From Siculibacillus lacustris (lineage in GTDB: Bacteria; Pseudomonadota; Alphaproteobacteria; Rhizobiales; Ancalomicrobiaceae), in NCBI RefSeq assembly GCF_004328075.1, contig NZ_SJFN01000012.1, forward strand, positions 63,720-127,719: DNA of 64,000 bases, written 5' to 3'. The notes under the pieces were generated by a model, which saw only the letters and a program-made list of their open reading frames with translations, was not told the origin of the DNA and searched no databases. Below are positions 9,006 through 17,957 of this stretch, piece after piece. The position numbers and the translations under genes were made by a program. The stretch's first letter is position 1. Each line of letters opens with the position of its first letter.

Positions 9006-10506
9006 GGGTCGCCCTTTCCGTCGGTGCGAGATCCGCGTCGGGCGCGTCGATCGTGACGGGGGCCGGATCGGGCCCTTCGTGGGCGAAGACCGCGCAGCCG
9101 CGACCCCGGGCCTTGGCGCGGTAGAGCGCGGCATCGGCGGCGTCGGCGATGGCGTCCGGCGACAGGCCGGGCCCATCGGCCAGGGCGATCCCGAGGCTGA
9201 CGCCGACGTCGGTCGTGGCGCCGCCGTCCAGGGCGATCGGCGCCCGCACCCGGGCGACGATCTCGCCGGCGAGGATCGCCAGCCGCGGCCGGTCGTGCCA
9301 GGCGGTGACCAGCACCACGAATTCGTCGCCGCCGATGCGCCCGACCAGCCCGGCCGGGCCGACCGCCGCGCGCAGCCGTGCGGCGACCTCCCGGATCACC
9401 GTGTCGCCGGCGGCATGGCCCCAGGTGTCGTTGACCGCCTTGAAGCGGTCGAGGTCGCAGGCGATCCAGGCGAAGGGCGCCGCGGGCAGGCGCGCCGCCG
9501 CCTCGGCGAGGCGTTCCTCGATCTCCAGGCGATTGGCGAGGCCGCTGAGGGCGTCGATGCGGGCGATCCGGCGATTGTGCGCCTCGCTCGCCTCGAGGCG
9601 GCGCGACAGGCCGCCGATGTGACGCACCAGGAGCCCGCCGACCCCGCTCAGGATCACCGCGGCGGCGGCGATCAGCGGCACGATCAGCGCCCAGATGCGA
9701 TCGCCGGGAGTGTCGGCGCGCCAGGCGAAGCCGCCGAGCGGGCGTCCGTCGAGGGCCAGGACCGGTCGCAGCGTGGCGGCGCTCGCACGCTCCGGGCCGA
9801 AGCCGAGATCGGTGAAGCCGAGTTCGGCGCCGAGTTCGGCGACCACCTCGGCGTCGATCGGCCGGGCCGAGATCAGGATCACCGGCGGACCGTCGGCGAG
9901 GGTGGTGTCGCCGTCGTCCTCGGGCACGATCGCCATGGCGCTGGCCAGCGCCGGCGTGCCGTCGACCACCACGAAGCCGGACGTGGCGAGTTCGGCGACC
10001 CGGGCGGAGGGCAGGTGGGTCTGGCGGAAACCGCCGTCGACGGCGATGCGATGGCTCATGAAGCGCTCGACGGCGCGGGCGCGCAGCAGGGCGAGGTCGC
10101 CGTCGAGGGGCGGGCGGGGGCTCGGAAAGGCCACCGATTCACCGCGCGCCGACGCCAGGACGGTGCCGTCGGCGCCGACCACGACATTGACGGCAAAGGA
10201 GAAATCGGACCACAGCGGATCGAAGAACTCGTCGCGCAGCCAGCGCCGATCGAGTTTGCGCACGACGTTGGCGACCGAGCGGTCCCAGCGGGCGAGCGAC
10301 AGCTGGTCGCGGGCCATCAGGCGGAAGCGGCCGGACAGCACGTTCTCGAACAGGGCGCGCTCGCTCGCCACCGCCTGGGCGTCGGCCTCGGCCGAGGCGA
10401 TCCGCCCGACGTGGACCAGGGCGCCGGTCGCCAGGACGATCAGCACCGTGGTCGCCAGGGCGACGAGGCCGGACAGATCGAAGAGCCGTACACGTCGAAT
10501 CGCCAT
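8995..10506 (-). CDS. CHASE4-GGDEF membrane diguanylate cyclase
   Basis: 503-residue inner-membrane cyclase. One N-terminal helix (about 12-32), a periplasmic CHASE4-type sensor (DQLSLARWDRSVANVV and WSDFSFAVNVVVGADG are typical), a second helix around 260-290, then a complete GGDEF domain. The active-site motif is intact as GGDEF at 392-396 and the DLDRFKAVNDTWGH block is canonical, so cyclic di-GMP synthesis is likely. ATG 10506 (MAIRRVRL) fits the membrane topology better than the upstream in-frame start. It overlaps the amine oxidase start, which suggests a shared transcript but not a shared pathway. Confidence 0.9.
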   Translation of the reverse strand: MAIRRVRLFDLSGLVALATTVLIVLATGALVHVGRIASAEADAQAVASERALFENVLSGRFRLMARDQLSLARWDRSVANVVRKLDRRWLRDEFFDPLWSDFSFAVNVVVGADGTVLASARGESVAFPSPRPPLDGDLALLRARAVERFMSHRIAVDGGFRQTHLPSARVAELATSGFVVVDGTPALASAMAIVPEDDGDTTLADGPPVILISARPIDAEVVAELGAELGFTDLGFGPERASAATLRPVLALDGRPLGGFAWRADTPGDRIWALIVPLIAAAAVILSGVGGLLVRHIGGLSRRLEASEAHNRRIARIDALSGLANRLEIEERLAEAAARLPAAPFAWIACDLDRFKAVNDTWGHAAGDTVIREVAARLRAAVGPAGLVGRIGGDEFVVLVTAWHDRPRLAILAGEIVARVRAPIALDGGATTDVGVSLGIALADGPGLSPDAIADAADAALYRAKARGRGCAVFAHEGPDPAPVTIDAPDADLAPTERATHVA

Positions 10507-10677
10507 CGGGCCTCGCCTCGCCGCACCGACCTCGCGCGGCCGGACCTCGGGACCACCATGCCGCAGACCGAGAAACATTCGGTAAATCGGCGGATTTCAG
10601 CGCCTCGGCTCCGGCTGCGACGTCGATTCCGCCGGGCCGTCGCCCGGTCTTCGGTCATTCGCGCGCCGGAGCGCGGT

Positions 10678-11769
10678 TCAGGACGAACGGATCTTGAGCG
10701 TCGAGGCGCTCGCCAGGAGAGCCACGAGCTCGGCTTGGCGCGAGACTCCGGTCTTGTGGAAGACCCGCTTGAGATGACTGCGGGCGGTCTCCCGGCTCAT
10801 GCCCGCAGCTTGCGAGATCTCTTCGAGCGTCGCGCCGCCGTGGATGCCGGCGGCGATCACCGCTTCGGTCGGCGTCAGATCGTAGAGGCCCTTGAGCAGC
10901 GTCGGGTCGCCGCCGGCGCGGGCGTCGAGCACCGACAGGACCAGGATCGTGCGGGCGTCGTCGAAGACGTCGTGGGCCGAGCGCCGGACCGGCAGGAGAT
11001 GGAGAACCGCCACGGGCTTGCCATGGGCATCGCGCAGCGGAATCGACCGCGGTTCGCCGTCGCCTGCGCCGAGGGTGGCGAGGAACAGGGCGTTGGCCGA
11101 GCGATCGGCGAGCGCCACCCGGTCTCCGGGGCCGATCTGCAGCAGCGCCCGGTGGGGGCGGAAGGCGTCGTTCAGGGCGATCAGGCGGCCGCCCGATCCG
11201 AGCAGCGCGGCGGCGATGCCCGAGGCGGCGAAAGTGTCGAGCGAAGCGCGATGACGGCCTTCGCCGGCGCGGCCGGCGAGCAGGGCGGCGCGGGCGAGAT
11301 GCGGGCGCAGGCGATCCAACAGGTCGAGGGTCGGGCGATCCCATGGGCCCTGGGCCCGGGTGCGCTCGAAATGGAAGATGGTCACCGCGGAATCCGGGCT
11401 CTCGATCATCGTCGCGGTCGCCCAGCCGATGCCGCGCGGATGGTAGAAGTCGCGATAGACCGGAAGCGTGCCCAGGATCTCGGCGGGCCAGAAGTCCAGT
11501 TCGTGGACGAAACCGGCGCGTTTCGACCGCAGGAGGGCGGTGCGGCGCGGGTCCTGCTCGGTCCAGCCCTGTTCGAAATAGTCGGTCATGATCGCGCGGG
11601 CGCGGGCGCAGCCGACCCAGGCCTGTTCGCCCTGGCGGACGGTGACGAGAAGGCCGAATTCGGCGTTGAGGACGGCTCGGAGGTGCTCGAACAGGGCGCT
11701 CCAGAGTTCCGGAACGGCGCCGGCTTCATAGATGCGGCCGATCAGATCGTCGAATACGAGGTCGATCAT
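10678..11769 (-). CDS. LuxR-type transcriptional regulator
   Basis: 363-residue regulator with a C-terminal LuxR winged helix-turn-helix (LTPTEAVIAAGIHGGATLEE, then MSRETARSHLKRVFHKTGVS, about 300-355). The long N-terminal half, about 290 residues, has a PAS/GAF-like look and no known ligand signature. ATG 11769 (MIDLVFDD) chosen; ATG 11784 is an alternative five codons earlier. No target can be named; nearest genes are the GGDEF cyclase downstream and the LacI locus facing away. Confidence 0.8.
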   Translation of the reverse strand: MIDLVFDDLIGRIYEAGAVPELWSALFEHLRAVLNAEFGLLVTVRQGEQAWVGCARARAIMTDYFEQGWTEQDPRRTALLRSKRAGFVHELDFWPAEILGTLPVYRDFYHPRGIGWATATMIESPDSAVTIFHFERTRAQGPWDRPTLDLLDRLRPHLARAALLAGRAGEGRHRASLDTFAASGIAAALLGSGGRLIALNDAFRPHRALLQIGPGDRVALADRSANALFLATLGAGDGEPRSIPLRDAHGKPVAVLHLLPVRRSAHDVFDDARTILVLSVLDARAGGDPTLLKGLYDLTPTEAVIAAGIHGGATLEEISQAAGMSRETARSHLKRVFHKTGVSRQAELVALLASASTLKIRSS

Positions 11770-12119
11770 GCGGGGACCCGGCAAATTTCGAGATACACAA
11801 CGCGAGTTAGAAAAACCAAAACCATCAATTCATGATCGCATGAGATTCCTGGATCTGCTGTTCTGACGATCAGTGGTGCGAGTATAGGTGGCCGACCGAC
11901 CTGTATGCAATTGCACTTTTCCCCGACGCGCCCTCGGAACGGGGGCTGGTGGGCTCGGTGCGGGAGTCGTGGCGGGGGGGGCGGGCGCGGCGACCGGGCG
12001 AGGGGGGATCTCCGCGCAACGCGACATCGGGCATCGTCGCCCTTGACAGGGCTCCCGACCGGCTCCTATCGTCACGCCAGATCCGAAGCGGCCCCGATCA
12101 CTCCCGAAACCTCCTTTCG

Positions 12120-12164
12120 ATGACGTGTCCGGCGAGCGGCTTTTGTTCGGTGCAAAATATGTAA
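12120..12164 (+). CDS. Candidate 14-residue leader peptide (MTCPASGFCSVQNM)
   Basis: Very short frame starting at ATG 12120 and ending TAA at 12162-12164, its stop lying inside the first LacI operator. There is no good ribosome site (CCTCCT precedes it). It is listed because its first nine codons match those of another short frame at 55183 in the pattern MTCPA-x-G-x-C, mostly with third-base differences. It may equally be a shared DNA signal rather than a peptide. Confidence 0.25.
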   Translation: MTCPASGFCSVQNM

Positions 12165-12173
12165 ACGTTTACA
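12160..12173. promoter_or_regulatory. LacI-family operator O1, perfect palindrome TGTAAACGTTTACA
   Basis: Fourteen-base perfect palindrome with central CG, the classic form of a LacI/GalR family operator. It lies 66-79 bases upstream of the LacI-type regulator start and is most simply read as its own (autoregulatory) site. Confidence 0.8.
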
Positions 12174-12211
12174 ATGCGAATGGTGGTCGAGTTTTCGCTC
12201 CGATTTGTCTA

Positions 12212-12225
12212 TGTAAACGTTTAAT
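12212..12225. promoter_or_regulatory. LacI-family operator O2 (TGTAAACGTTTAAT)
   Basis: Shares the first 12 bases with O1 and deviates only in the last two. It lies 14-27 bases before the regulator start, so a bound repressor would cover the promoter or ribosome site. Centre-to-centre distance to O1 is 52 bases, close to five helical turns, which would suit looping or cooperative binding. Confidence 0.75.
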
Positions 12226-12238
12226 AAGGTCGACGGTC

Positions 12239-13273
12239 ATGACCCTTCGCCCCGAGAGACCCGCGACGATCCGCCAGGTGGCCGAGCGCGTCGGTACGTC
12301 GATCGCCACCGTCTCCTATGTCCTCAACGGCAAGGACCGGGCGATGCGCAAGGAGCTGCGCGAGGCGGTGTGGACGGCGGCGCGCGACCTCGGCTACGTC
12401 GGCAACGCCGCGGCGCGGGCGCTGAAGGGCATGCAGCGCGGGCTGATCGCCGTGCTGGTCCCGCAGTTCGGCAACAACTTCTTCACCCGCATCTGCGTCG
12501 AGGTGGAGGCGGTGATGCGCGACGCCGGCTCGGTGGTGATCACCGGCAACAGCGACGAGGATCCGGCCCAGGAGCGCAGCATCCTCGAGCGGCTGATCGC
12601 CCAGCAGATCGACGGTTGCATCATCGCCCCGGCCCTGTCGCGACCCGAAAACCTGGAGCTGCTCGCCCGTCACGGCGTGCCGACGGTGATCCTCGAGCGC
12701 TCGATCGGCGCCGACATTCCGTCGACCGATTTCGTCGGCCACGACAACTTCGGCGCCGGCCTGCTCGCGACCCGGCAGTTGATCGCCGCCGGCCATCGCC
12801 GCATCGCCTATGCCGGCTGGAATTCGCCGATCGCCAACATCCACGATCGCATCGAGGGTTATCGCGCCGCGCTGGCCGAGGTCGACGTGGTGCCCGATCC
12901 CGCCTGGGTGCTGATCGACGACCTCACCCTCGCCGGCGGCCGCCAGGTCGGCGAGCGCCTCGCCGGGCTCGACGTCACCGCCCTGGTGATCGGCCACCAT
13001 CACGAACTGGCCAAGGGCATCCTCGGCGAGCTCGGCCGCCAGGGCCGGCGCTGGCCGGAGGATCTGTCGATCGTGCTGATCGGCACGCCGGAATGGCGCG
13101 ATCTGGTGCGGCCGTCGCTCGCCTGCATCGAGCGCCCCGAGGGCGAGATGGGCAGGCGCGCCGCCGAACTGCTGTTGAAGAAGGTCGAGACGCCCGCTCA
13201 CGTGGCGCCGGCCCTGCTCCTCGCCAACACCTTCCTGCCGGGCGGATCGATCGCGCCGCCCCGCGTGCCATGA
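12239..13273 (+). CDS. LacI/GalR family transcriptional regulator
   Basis: 344-residue repressor. The N-terminal helix-turn-helix and hinge read TIRQVAERVGTSIATVSYVL and NAAARALKG, and the rest is a periplasmic-binding-protein-like ligand domain (IAVLVPQFGNNFF, VPTVILERSIG, AGHRRIAYAG). ATG 12239 aligns with the canonical family start. It is first in a co-directional row with the oxidoreductase and TTT importer, 13 bases from the next gene, so it very likely controls them, with a sugar or sugar acid as likely inducer. Confidence 0.92.
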   Translation: MTLRPERPATIRQVAERVGTSIATVSYVLNGKDRAMRKELREAVWTAARDLGYVGNAAARALKGMQRGLIAVLVPQFGNNFFTRICVEVEAVMRDAGSVVITGNSDEDPAQERSILERLIAQQIDGCIIAPALSRPENLELLARHGVPTVILERSIGADIPSTDFVGHDNFGAGLLATRQLIAAGHRRIAYAGWNSPIANIHDRIEGYRAALAEVDVVPDPAWVLIDDLTLAGGRQVGERLAGLDVTALVIGHHHELAKGILGELGRQGRRWPEDLSIVLIGTPEWRDLVRPSLACIERPEGEMGRRAAELLLKKVETPAHVAPALLLANTFLPGGSIAPPRVP

Positions 13274-13286
13274 GGATGGGAACCGC

Positions 13287-14459
13287 ATGATGCAGAAAGT
13301 CACCGTGGGGCTGGTCGGTGCGGGCTTCGTCGCCGAACTCCACATGCACGCCTACGCCCGGGTCTACGGGCTCGAGGTCGAGGTCAAGGCGGTGGCCGCC
13401 CGCGGCGACGCGGTCGAGGACTTCGCCCGCCGCTTCGGCATTCCCCACACCACCCGCGATTGGCGCAGCCTGCTCGACGATCCGGAGATCGACGTCATCG
13501 ATCTGTGCACGCCGCCGGCGCTGCACGTCGAGATGGTCGTCGCGGTGATGCGGGCCGGCAAGCACGTGATCTGCGAGAAGCCGTTCTCCGGCTATTTCGG
13601 CCGCCCGGGCGACGCCACGCCGATCGGGCGCGCGGTGCCCAAGGCGGTGATGTACGAGCGGGTGATGGCGGAGATGGAGACGGCGCGGGCGGCGATCCGC
13701 GAGACCGGCCGGCTGTTCTGCTACGCCGAGGACTGGGTCTATGCCCCGGCGGTGGTCAAGACCGCCGAGATCCTCACCGCCACCCGCGACAAGATCCTGT
13801 TCATGAAGGGCGAGGAGAGCCATTCGGGCTCGCATGCGGCCCATGCCGCGCGCTGGGACATGACCGGCGGCGGCGCGCTGATCCGCCAGGGCTGCCATCC
13901 GTTGTCCGCCACGCTGCACCTCAAGCAGGTCGAGGCGGCGGCGCGCGGCGAGACCATCGGGATCGCCAGCGTGGTCTGCGACACCGGTCAACTCACCCCT
14001 CTGCCCGGCTCGCCCGATCGCGGCCATCTCCACGCCACGCCCGAAGACGTCGAGGACTGGGGCGTGCTGACCACCACCTTCACCGACGGCACCAAGAGCA
14101 CGGTGTTCGCCGGCGACATGATCCTCGGCGGGGTGCGCAATCTGGTCGAGACCTTCACCACCGGCGGCGCGCTCCTCGCCAACATCGCGCCCAACGACCA
14201 TCTCGTCAGCTACCAGACCGACGAGGCCAAGCTCGCCGGCGTCTACATCACCGAGAAGGTCGATCGCAAGACCGGCTGGCAGTTCGTCTGCCTCGAGGAG
14301 GAGTGGACGCGCGGCTATCGCCAGGAAATCCAGGACTTCATGGAATGCGTGGCGACCGGCCGGCAGCCGCTCGCCGGGCTCGATCTGGCCTTCGACACCA
14401 TCCGCGTCCACTACGCCGGCTACTGGTCGGCCGAGGAGGGACGACGCGTCGCGCTGTGA
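13287..14459 (+). CDS. Gfo/Idh/MocA family oxidoreductase
   Basis: 390-residue NAD(P)-dependent dehydrogenase. The Rossmann motif GLVGAGFVAELHMHAY is at the N-terminus, DLCTPPALHVEM and the family hallmark EKPF (ICEKPFSGYFG) follow, and the C-terminal alpha/beta domain includes the GGALIRQGCHP region. Members oxidise polyols, sugars or sugar acids. Position between a LacI regulator and a TctCBA importer implies it works on the imported compound. ATG codons at 13287 and 13290 are both possible. Confidence 0.88.
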   Translation: MMQKVTVGLVGAGFVAELHMHAYARVYGLEVEVKAVAARGDAVEDFARRFGIPHTTRDWRSLLDDPEIDVIDLCTPPALHVEMVVAVMRAGKHVICEKPFSGYFGRPGDATPIGRAVPKAVMYERVMAEMETARAAIRETGRLFCYAEDWVYAPAVVKTAEILTATRDKILFMKGEESHSGSHAAHAARWDMTGGGALIRQGCHPLSATLHLKQVEAAARGETIGIASVVCDTGQLTPLPGSPDRGHLHATPEDVEDWGVLTTTFTDGTKSTVFAGDMILGGVRNLVETFTTGGALLANIAPNDHLVSYQTDEAKLAGVYITEKVDRKTGWQFVCLEEEWTRGYRQEIQDFMECVATGRQPLAGLDLAFDTIRVHYAGYWSAEEGRRVAL

Positions 14460-14510
14460 ACCGTCCCGCCACGGGCCGGCACCAAGAACACCACGTCAGG
14501 GAGACGAAAC

Positions 14511-15557
14511 ATGAAACACCTCACGCATGTCTCTGGAAGTGCAGCCGAGTTCACCCGCCGTGCGGTTCTCGCCGCGACCCTCCTCGCGGTGGTTCCGTGG
14601 GCCGGTGGGCCGGCTGCCGCCGCCGACTGGAAGCCGACCCGGCCGATCAATCTGATCGTGCCGTGGGCGGCCGGCGGTGCCACCGACCAGGTGCTGCGGG
14701 TGGTCGCCTCCGAGCTCGAGAAGTCGCTCGGCCAGACCATCGTGGTGATCAACCAGCCTGGCGCCTCCGGGGCGATCGGCACCAAGAGCGCGCTCGACGC
14801 GGCGCGCGACGGCTATGTGTGGACCGGCGGCGCGGTGCAGGATCTCGGCACCTACGAGACGCTCGGCTCGGTCAAGACCCGGGTCGCCGACTGGAACCTG
14901 TTCCTGTGCGTCGCCAACGTGCCGGTGCTGTCGGTGCCGGCCAAGTCGGAGGCCAAGTCCGCGGCCGAGCTGATCGCCGCGATGAAGGCCAAGCCCGGCG
15001 CGGTGAAGGTGTCGACCGCCGGTCTGACCTCGTCCGGCCATGCCGCGATGGACACCATCGCCGCCGCCGCCGGGGTCACCTATCGCCACGTCGCCTATGA
15101 CGGCGGCAATCCGGCGGTGGTCGCGGCGACCGCCGGCGAGGTCGATGCCACCACCCAGCTCGCCAGCGAGCAGGCCGACCTGATCCGCGGCAAGATGATC
15201 CGCCCGCTCGCCGCGGTCGGCGACAAGCCGCTCGATCTCGAAGGCTTCGGCCGCATCCCGGCGCTGAGCGACACGTTGCCCGGCTTCAAGGCGCCGCTGT
15301 CCTACTACGGCATCTTCGTGCCCAAGGGCGTGCCGGCCGAGGTGACCGAGACCCTGACCCGGCTGTGGGCCGAGCAGATCGCCAAGAGCGAGGCGCTCCA
15401 GGCCTTCGCCCAGAAGCGCGGCGCGCTGTTCGCGCCGTCGACCGGCGAGGCGGCCCAGGCCGTGGCCTTCCCGGCGGTCCAGGCCAATGCCTGGTCGCTG
15501 TTCGACAGCGGCAAGGCCAAGGTGTCGCCCGACACCGTCGGCATTCCGCGGCCCTGA
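14511..15557 (+). CDS. TctC/Bug family periplasmic substrate-binding protein
   Basis: 348-residue solute receptor of the tripartite tricarboxylate transporter (TTT) class. A signal peptide with a twin-arginine look (EFTRRAVLAATLLAVVPWAGG) ends at AAA before DWKP. The mature protein starts with the Bug motif RPINLIVPWAAGGATDQVLR and has VVINQPGASGAIG and STAGLTSSGHAAMD, the two loops that clamp carboxylate ligands. Feeds the TctA/TctB membrane proteins encoded next. The ligand is unknown; the neighbouring oxidoreductase suggests a sugar-derived acid. Confidence 0.9.
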   Translation: MKHLTHVSGSAAEFTRRAVLAATLLAVVPWAGGPAAAADWKPTRPINLIVPWAAGGATDQVLRVVASELEKSLGQTIVVINQPGASGAIGTKSALDAARDGYVWTGGAVQDLGTYETLGSVKTRVADWNLFLCVANVPVLSVPAKSEAKSAAELIAAMKAKPGAVKVSTAGLTSSGHAAMDTIAAAAGVTYRHVAYDGGNPAVVAATAGEVDATTQLASEQADLIRGKMIRPLAAVGDKPLDLEGFGRIPALSDTLPGFKAPLSYYGIFVPKGVPAEVTETLTRLWAEQIAKSEALQAFAQKRGALFAPSTGEAAQAVAFPAVQANAWSLFDSGKAKVSPDTVGIPRP

Positions 15558-15654
15558 GGGTCGCTCGGAGAGCGGGGCGCGGCTCGCGCTTCCGCTCCCC
15601 TCGGCCGGCGGCCGTGGCCGCCGGTCCCGCGCAGACGTCGAAAGGATCGCCGCC

Positions 15655-16209
15655 ATGACCGAAGTCCCCGATGCCGCGGCCGTCGCGCCGCCGGCGGAGA
15701 CGCCGCATCGCTCGCCGCATGCCGACCTGTGGGGCGGCGTCGCCTGGATGGGGCTCGCCGTCGCCATCCTGGTCGCCTCGATCCGGATGGATCGCCTCGC
15801 CGATCAGGACATCAACCCCTACACCATCCCCGGCCTGCTGCCGGGGCTGTTGTCGATCCTGATGCTGTTCTTCGGGTCGATGCTGGCGCTGCGCGGCCTC
15901 CTCGCCGGGGGCTTGCGCCAACGCTTCGCGGCGGCGGGGAGGGAAGCCATCGCGCCCGGCCGCACGCTGCTGGTGATCGGCCTGTGCGCCGCCTTCGACG
16001 TGGGGCTGGTCGGTCGCGGTCTGCCGTTCTGGGCCGCCGCGGCGATCTTCGTGACGGTCGCCGTGCTGGCGCTGGAGCGGAGCGGGGAGGGACGGATCGG
16101 CCGTCGACCGACCCCTGCCGCGATGCTGAAGGCCGCGGTCATCGGGCTCGCCACCGGCGGGGCGGTGACGGCGCTGTTCCAAGAGGTCTTCCTCGTCCAT
16201 CTCCCCTGA
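15655..16209 (+). CDS. TctB family small TTT membrane subunit
   Basis: 184-residue membrane protein with four predicted helices (about 30-46, 64-90, 110-140 including a re-entrant stretch, 158-175), matching TctB. ATG 15655 has AAGG upstream; the longer open frame from 15487 is noncoding in character. Only 23 bases separate it from tctA. It pairs with TctA in the inner membrane and is needed for transport, though its exact role is not settled in this family. Confidence 0.8.
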   Translation: MTEVPDAAAVAPPAETPHRSPHADLWGGVAWMGLAVAILVASIRMDRLADQDINPYTIPGLLPGLLSILMLFFGSMLALRGLLAGGLRQRFAAAGREAIAPGRTLLVIGLCAAFDVGLVGRGLPFWAAAAIFVTVAVLALERSGEGRIGRRPTPAAMLKAAVIGLATGGAVTALFQEVFLVHLP

Positions 16210-16232
16210 ATGCGCCCGCGCGGAGACCCGCC

Positions 16233-17768
16233 ATGCTCACCGGACTCGCCCAACTCGGCCACGCCTATCTGAGCTTCCTCAACCCGCTGTCGATCCTGTT
16301 CGGATTGGGCGGCGCCCTGGTCGGCATCATCGTCGGCTGTCTGCCCGGCCTGTCGGCGACGCTGTGCATCGCGCTCTTGACGACGATGACCATCAAGCTG
16401 CCGGCCAACGACGCGATCCTGATCCTGGTGTGCTCCTATGTCGGTACGCTCTACGGCGGTTCGCGCACCGCGATCCTGCTCAACATTCCCGGCACCGCGG
16501 CCAATGCCGCCTCCTGCGCCGACGGCCACGCCCTGGCGCTGCGCGGCGAGGCGGGACGGGCGATCGGCATCGCCACCTCGGGGGCCTTCACCTCGACGCT
16601 GATCGGCGTGCTGTGTCTGGCGGCCTTCACCCCGGTGCTCGGCAACGTGGCGCTGTCGTTCGGCTCGTTCGAGTTCTTCTGGCTGGCGCTGTTCGGCGTC
16701 ACCATGTCGGGCACCCTGGTCGGCGACGATCCGCTCAAAGGTTGGCTGATGGGCCTGCTCGGCCTGTTCGTCGCGCAGATCGGTCAGGACGGGCTCTATG
16801 CCCACGACCGTTTCACCTTCGAGTGGGACCAGTTGTCCGGCGGCATCGCCCTGATCCCGGCGCTGGTCGGGGCCTTCGGTTTCGCCGAGATCCTCACCAC
16901 GCTCGCCCGGCCGAAGGAACCGAAGCTGGTCGAGCTCAAGGATTCGGTGCTGCCGCGCTTCCGCGAAGTGGTCGAGCACTGGCCGACGGTGGTGCGCTCC
17001 GGCCTGATCGGGGTGTTCACCGGCCTGATGCCGGGGGTCGGCGAGGACGCCGGCGCGTGGATGTCCTATGCCGCGGCCAAGGCGGTGAGCAAGAAGCCGG
17101 AGGAGTTCGGCAAGGGCTCGATCGACGGGTTGATGGCGGCGGAGACCGGCGACATGGCGTCGATCCCCGGGCACATCATCCCCTGCCTGGCGCTCGGCAT
17201 CCCCGGCTCGGCGCCGTCGGCGGTGCTGATGGCGGCGATGATCCTGCACGGCATCCAGCCGGGGCCGATGATGATGATCGAGCACCCCGAATTCGTCTAC
17301 GACGTGGTGGCGATGACCACGCTGGCGATGTTCTCGATCCTGGTGTTCGGCCTGTTCCTGGTCAAACCGCTGCTCCTGGTGCTGCGGGTCAAGCGCACCA
17401 TCCTGATGCCGATCATCTTCGTGCTGTGCACCATCGGCGCCTTCGCCACGGCGTCGCGGCTGTTCGACGTCTACGCCATGTTGGTGATCGGCATCGTCGC
17501 CTTCTTCCTGCGCGGCAAGGGCTACCAGATGGCGCCCTTCGTGCTCGGACTGGTGCTCGGCGGGATCCTCGACAAGAACCTGCGGCGCGGTCTGGTGCTC
17601 TCCGACGGGGCGATCGAGCCGTTCTTCACCCGGCCGATCTCGATGGTGCTGGCGGCCGCGACGATCTTCACGCTGCTGCTCTACGTCCCGGCCTTCAAGG
17701 CGGGGCTGCGGGCGCTCGGCCGGCCGGTCCGCCGCCTGCTGAGCCGCCGCCCCGTCGCGGACGGCTGA
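16233..17768 (+). CDS. TctA family large TTT permease subunit
   Basis: 511-residue inner-membrane carrier with about 11-12 helices. It carries both family signatures: GIIVGCLPGLSATLCIALL near residues 30-50 and GLMPGVGEDAGAWMSYAAAK around 265-285, the paired glycine-proline motifs of the substrate path. TRAP/TTT systems use an ion gradient rather than ATP. ATG 16233 has GGAG upstream. It is the last gene of the LacI-controlled unit; a hairpin follows. Confidence 0.93.
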   Translation: MLTGLAQLGHAYLSFLNPLSILFGLGGALVGIIVGCLPGLSATLCIALLTTMTIKLPANDAILILVCSYVGTLYGGSRTAILLNIPGTAANAASCADGHALALRGEAGRAIGIATSGAFTSTLIGVLCLAAFTPVLGNVALSFGSFEFFWLALFGVTMSGTLVGDDPLKGWLMGLLGLFVAQIGQDGLYAHDRFTFEWDQLSGGIALIPALVGAFGFAEILTTLARPKEPKLVELKDSVLPRFREVVEHWPTVVRSGLIGVFTGLMPGVGEDAGAWMSYAAAKAVSKKPEEFGKGSIDGLMAAETGDMASIPGHIIPCLALGIPGSAPSAVLMAAMILHGIQPGPMMMIEHPEFVYDVVAMTTLAMFSILVFGLFLVKPLLLVLRVKRTILMPIIFVLCTIGAFATASRLFDVYAMLVIGIVAFFLRGKGYQMAPFVLGLVLGGILDKNLRRGLVLSDGAIEPFFTRPISMVLAAATIFTLLLYVPAFKAGLRALGRPVRRLLSRRPVADG

Positions 17769-17775
17769 GCGCGGG

Positions 17776-17794
17776 AGGCCGAGGGATTCGGCCT
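17776..17794 (+). terminator. Terminator-like hairpin after tctA
   Basis: Perfect seven-base stem AGGCCGA/TCGGCCT around the loop GGGAT, eight bases beyond the tctA stop. It is followed by GAATTG, not a T-run, so efficiency is uncertain. It lies between convergent genes. Confidence 0.45.
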
Positions 17795-17957
17795 GAATTG
17801 GGTCGGGGGAGGCCCGCCCGAACCGATCCGATGTGCCGGGGGAAGGCGCGCCCGAGAACATCTGGTCCCAGGTCCCGACCGGCTCCGACCGGGCCTTCGG
17901 GCGGATCTACCGCCGCCACGCCGGCATCGGCCCGCCGACCACCTTGTGCGGGCGGGC

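Larger units (their letters stand above)
11770..12238. other. Divergent intergenic region between LuxR and LacI genes
   Basis: About 470 bases without a convincing long gene. The left half near 11790-11900 is AT-richer and probably carries the luxR-type promoter. The middle is a GC-rich stretch with G runs. The right end holds a short candidate peptide frame (12120-12164) and two LacI-type operators. Confidence 0.6.

Noticed and set aside
8461..11835. Very long plus-strand open frame (1124 codons) opposite the amine oxidase, cyclase and LuxR genes
   Set aside because: Antisense artefact of high GC: arginine/glycine-rich, no family resemblance, and the minus-strand genes beneath it have complete motifs.
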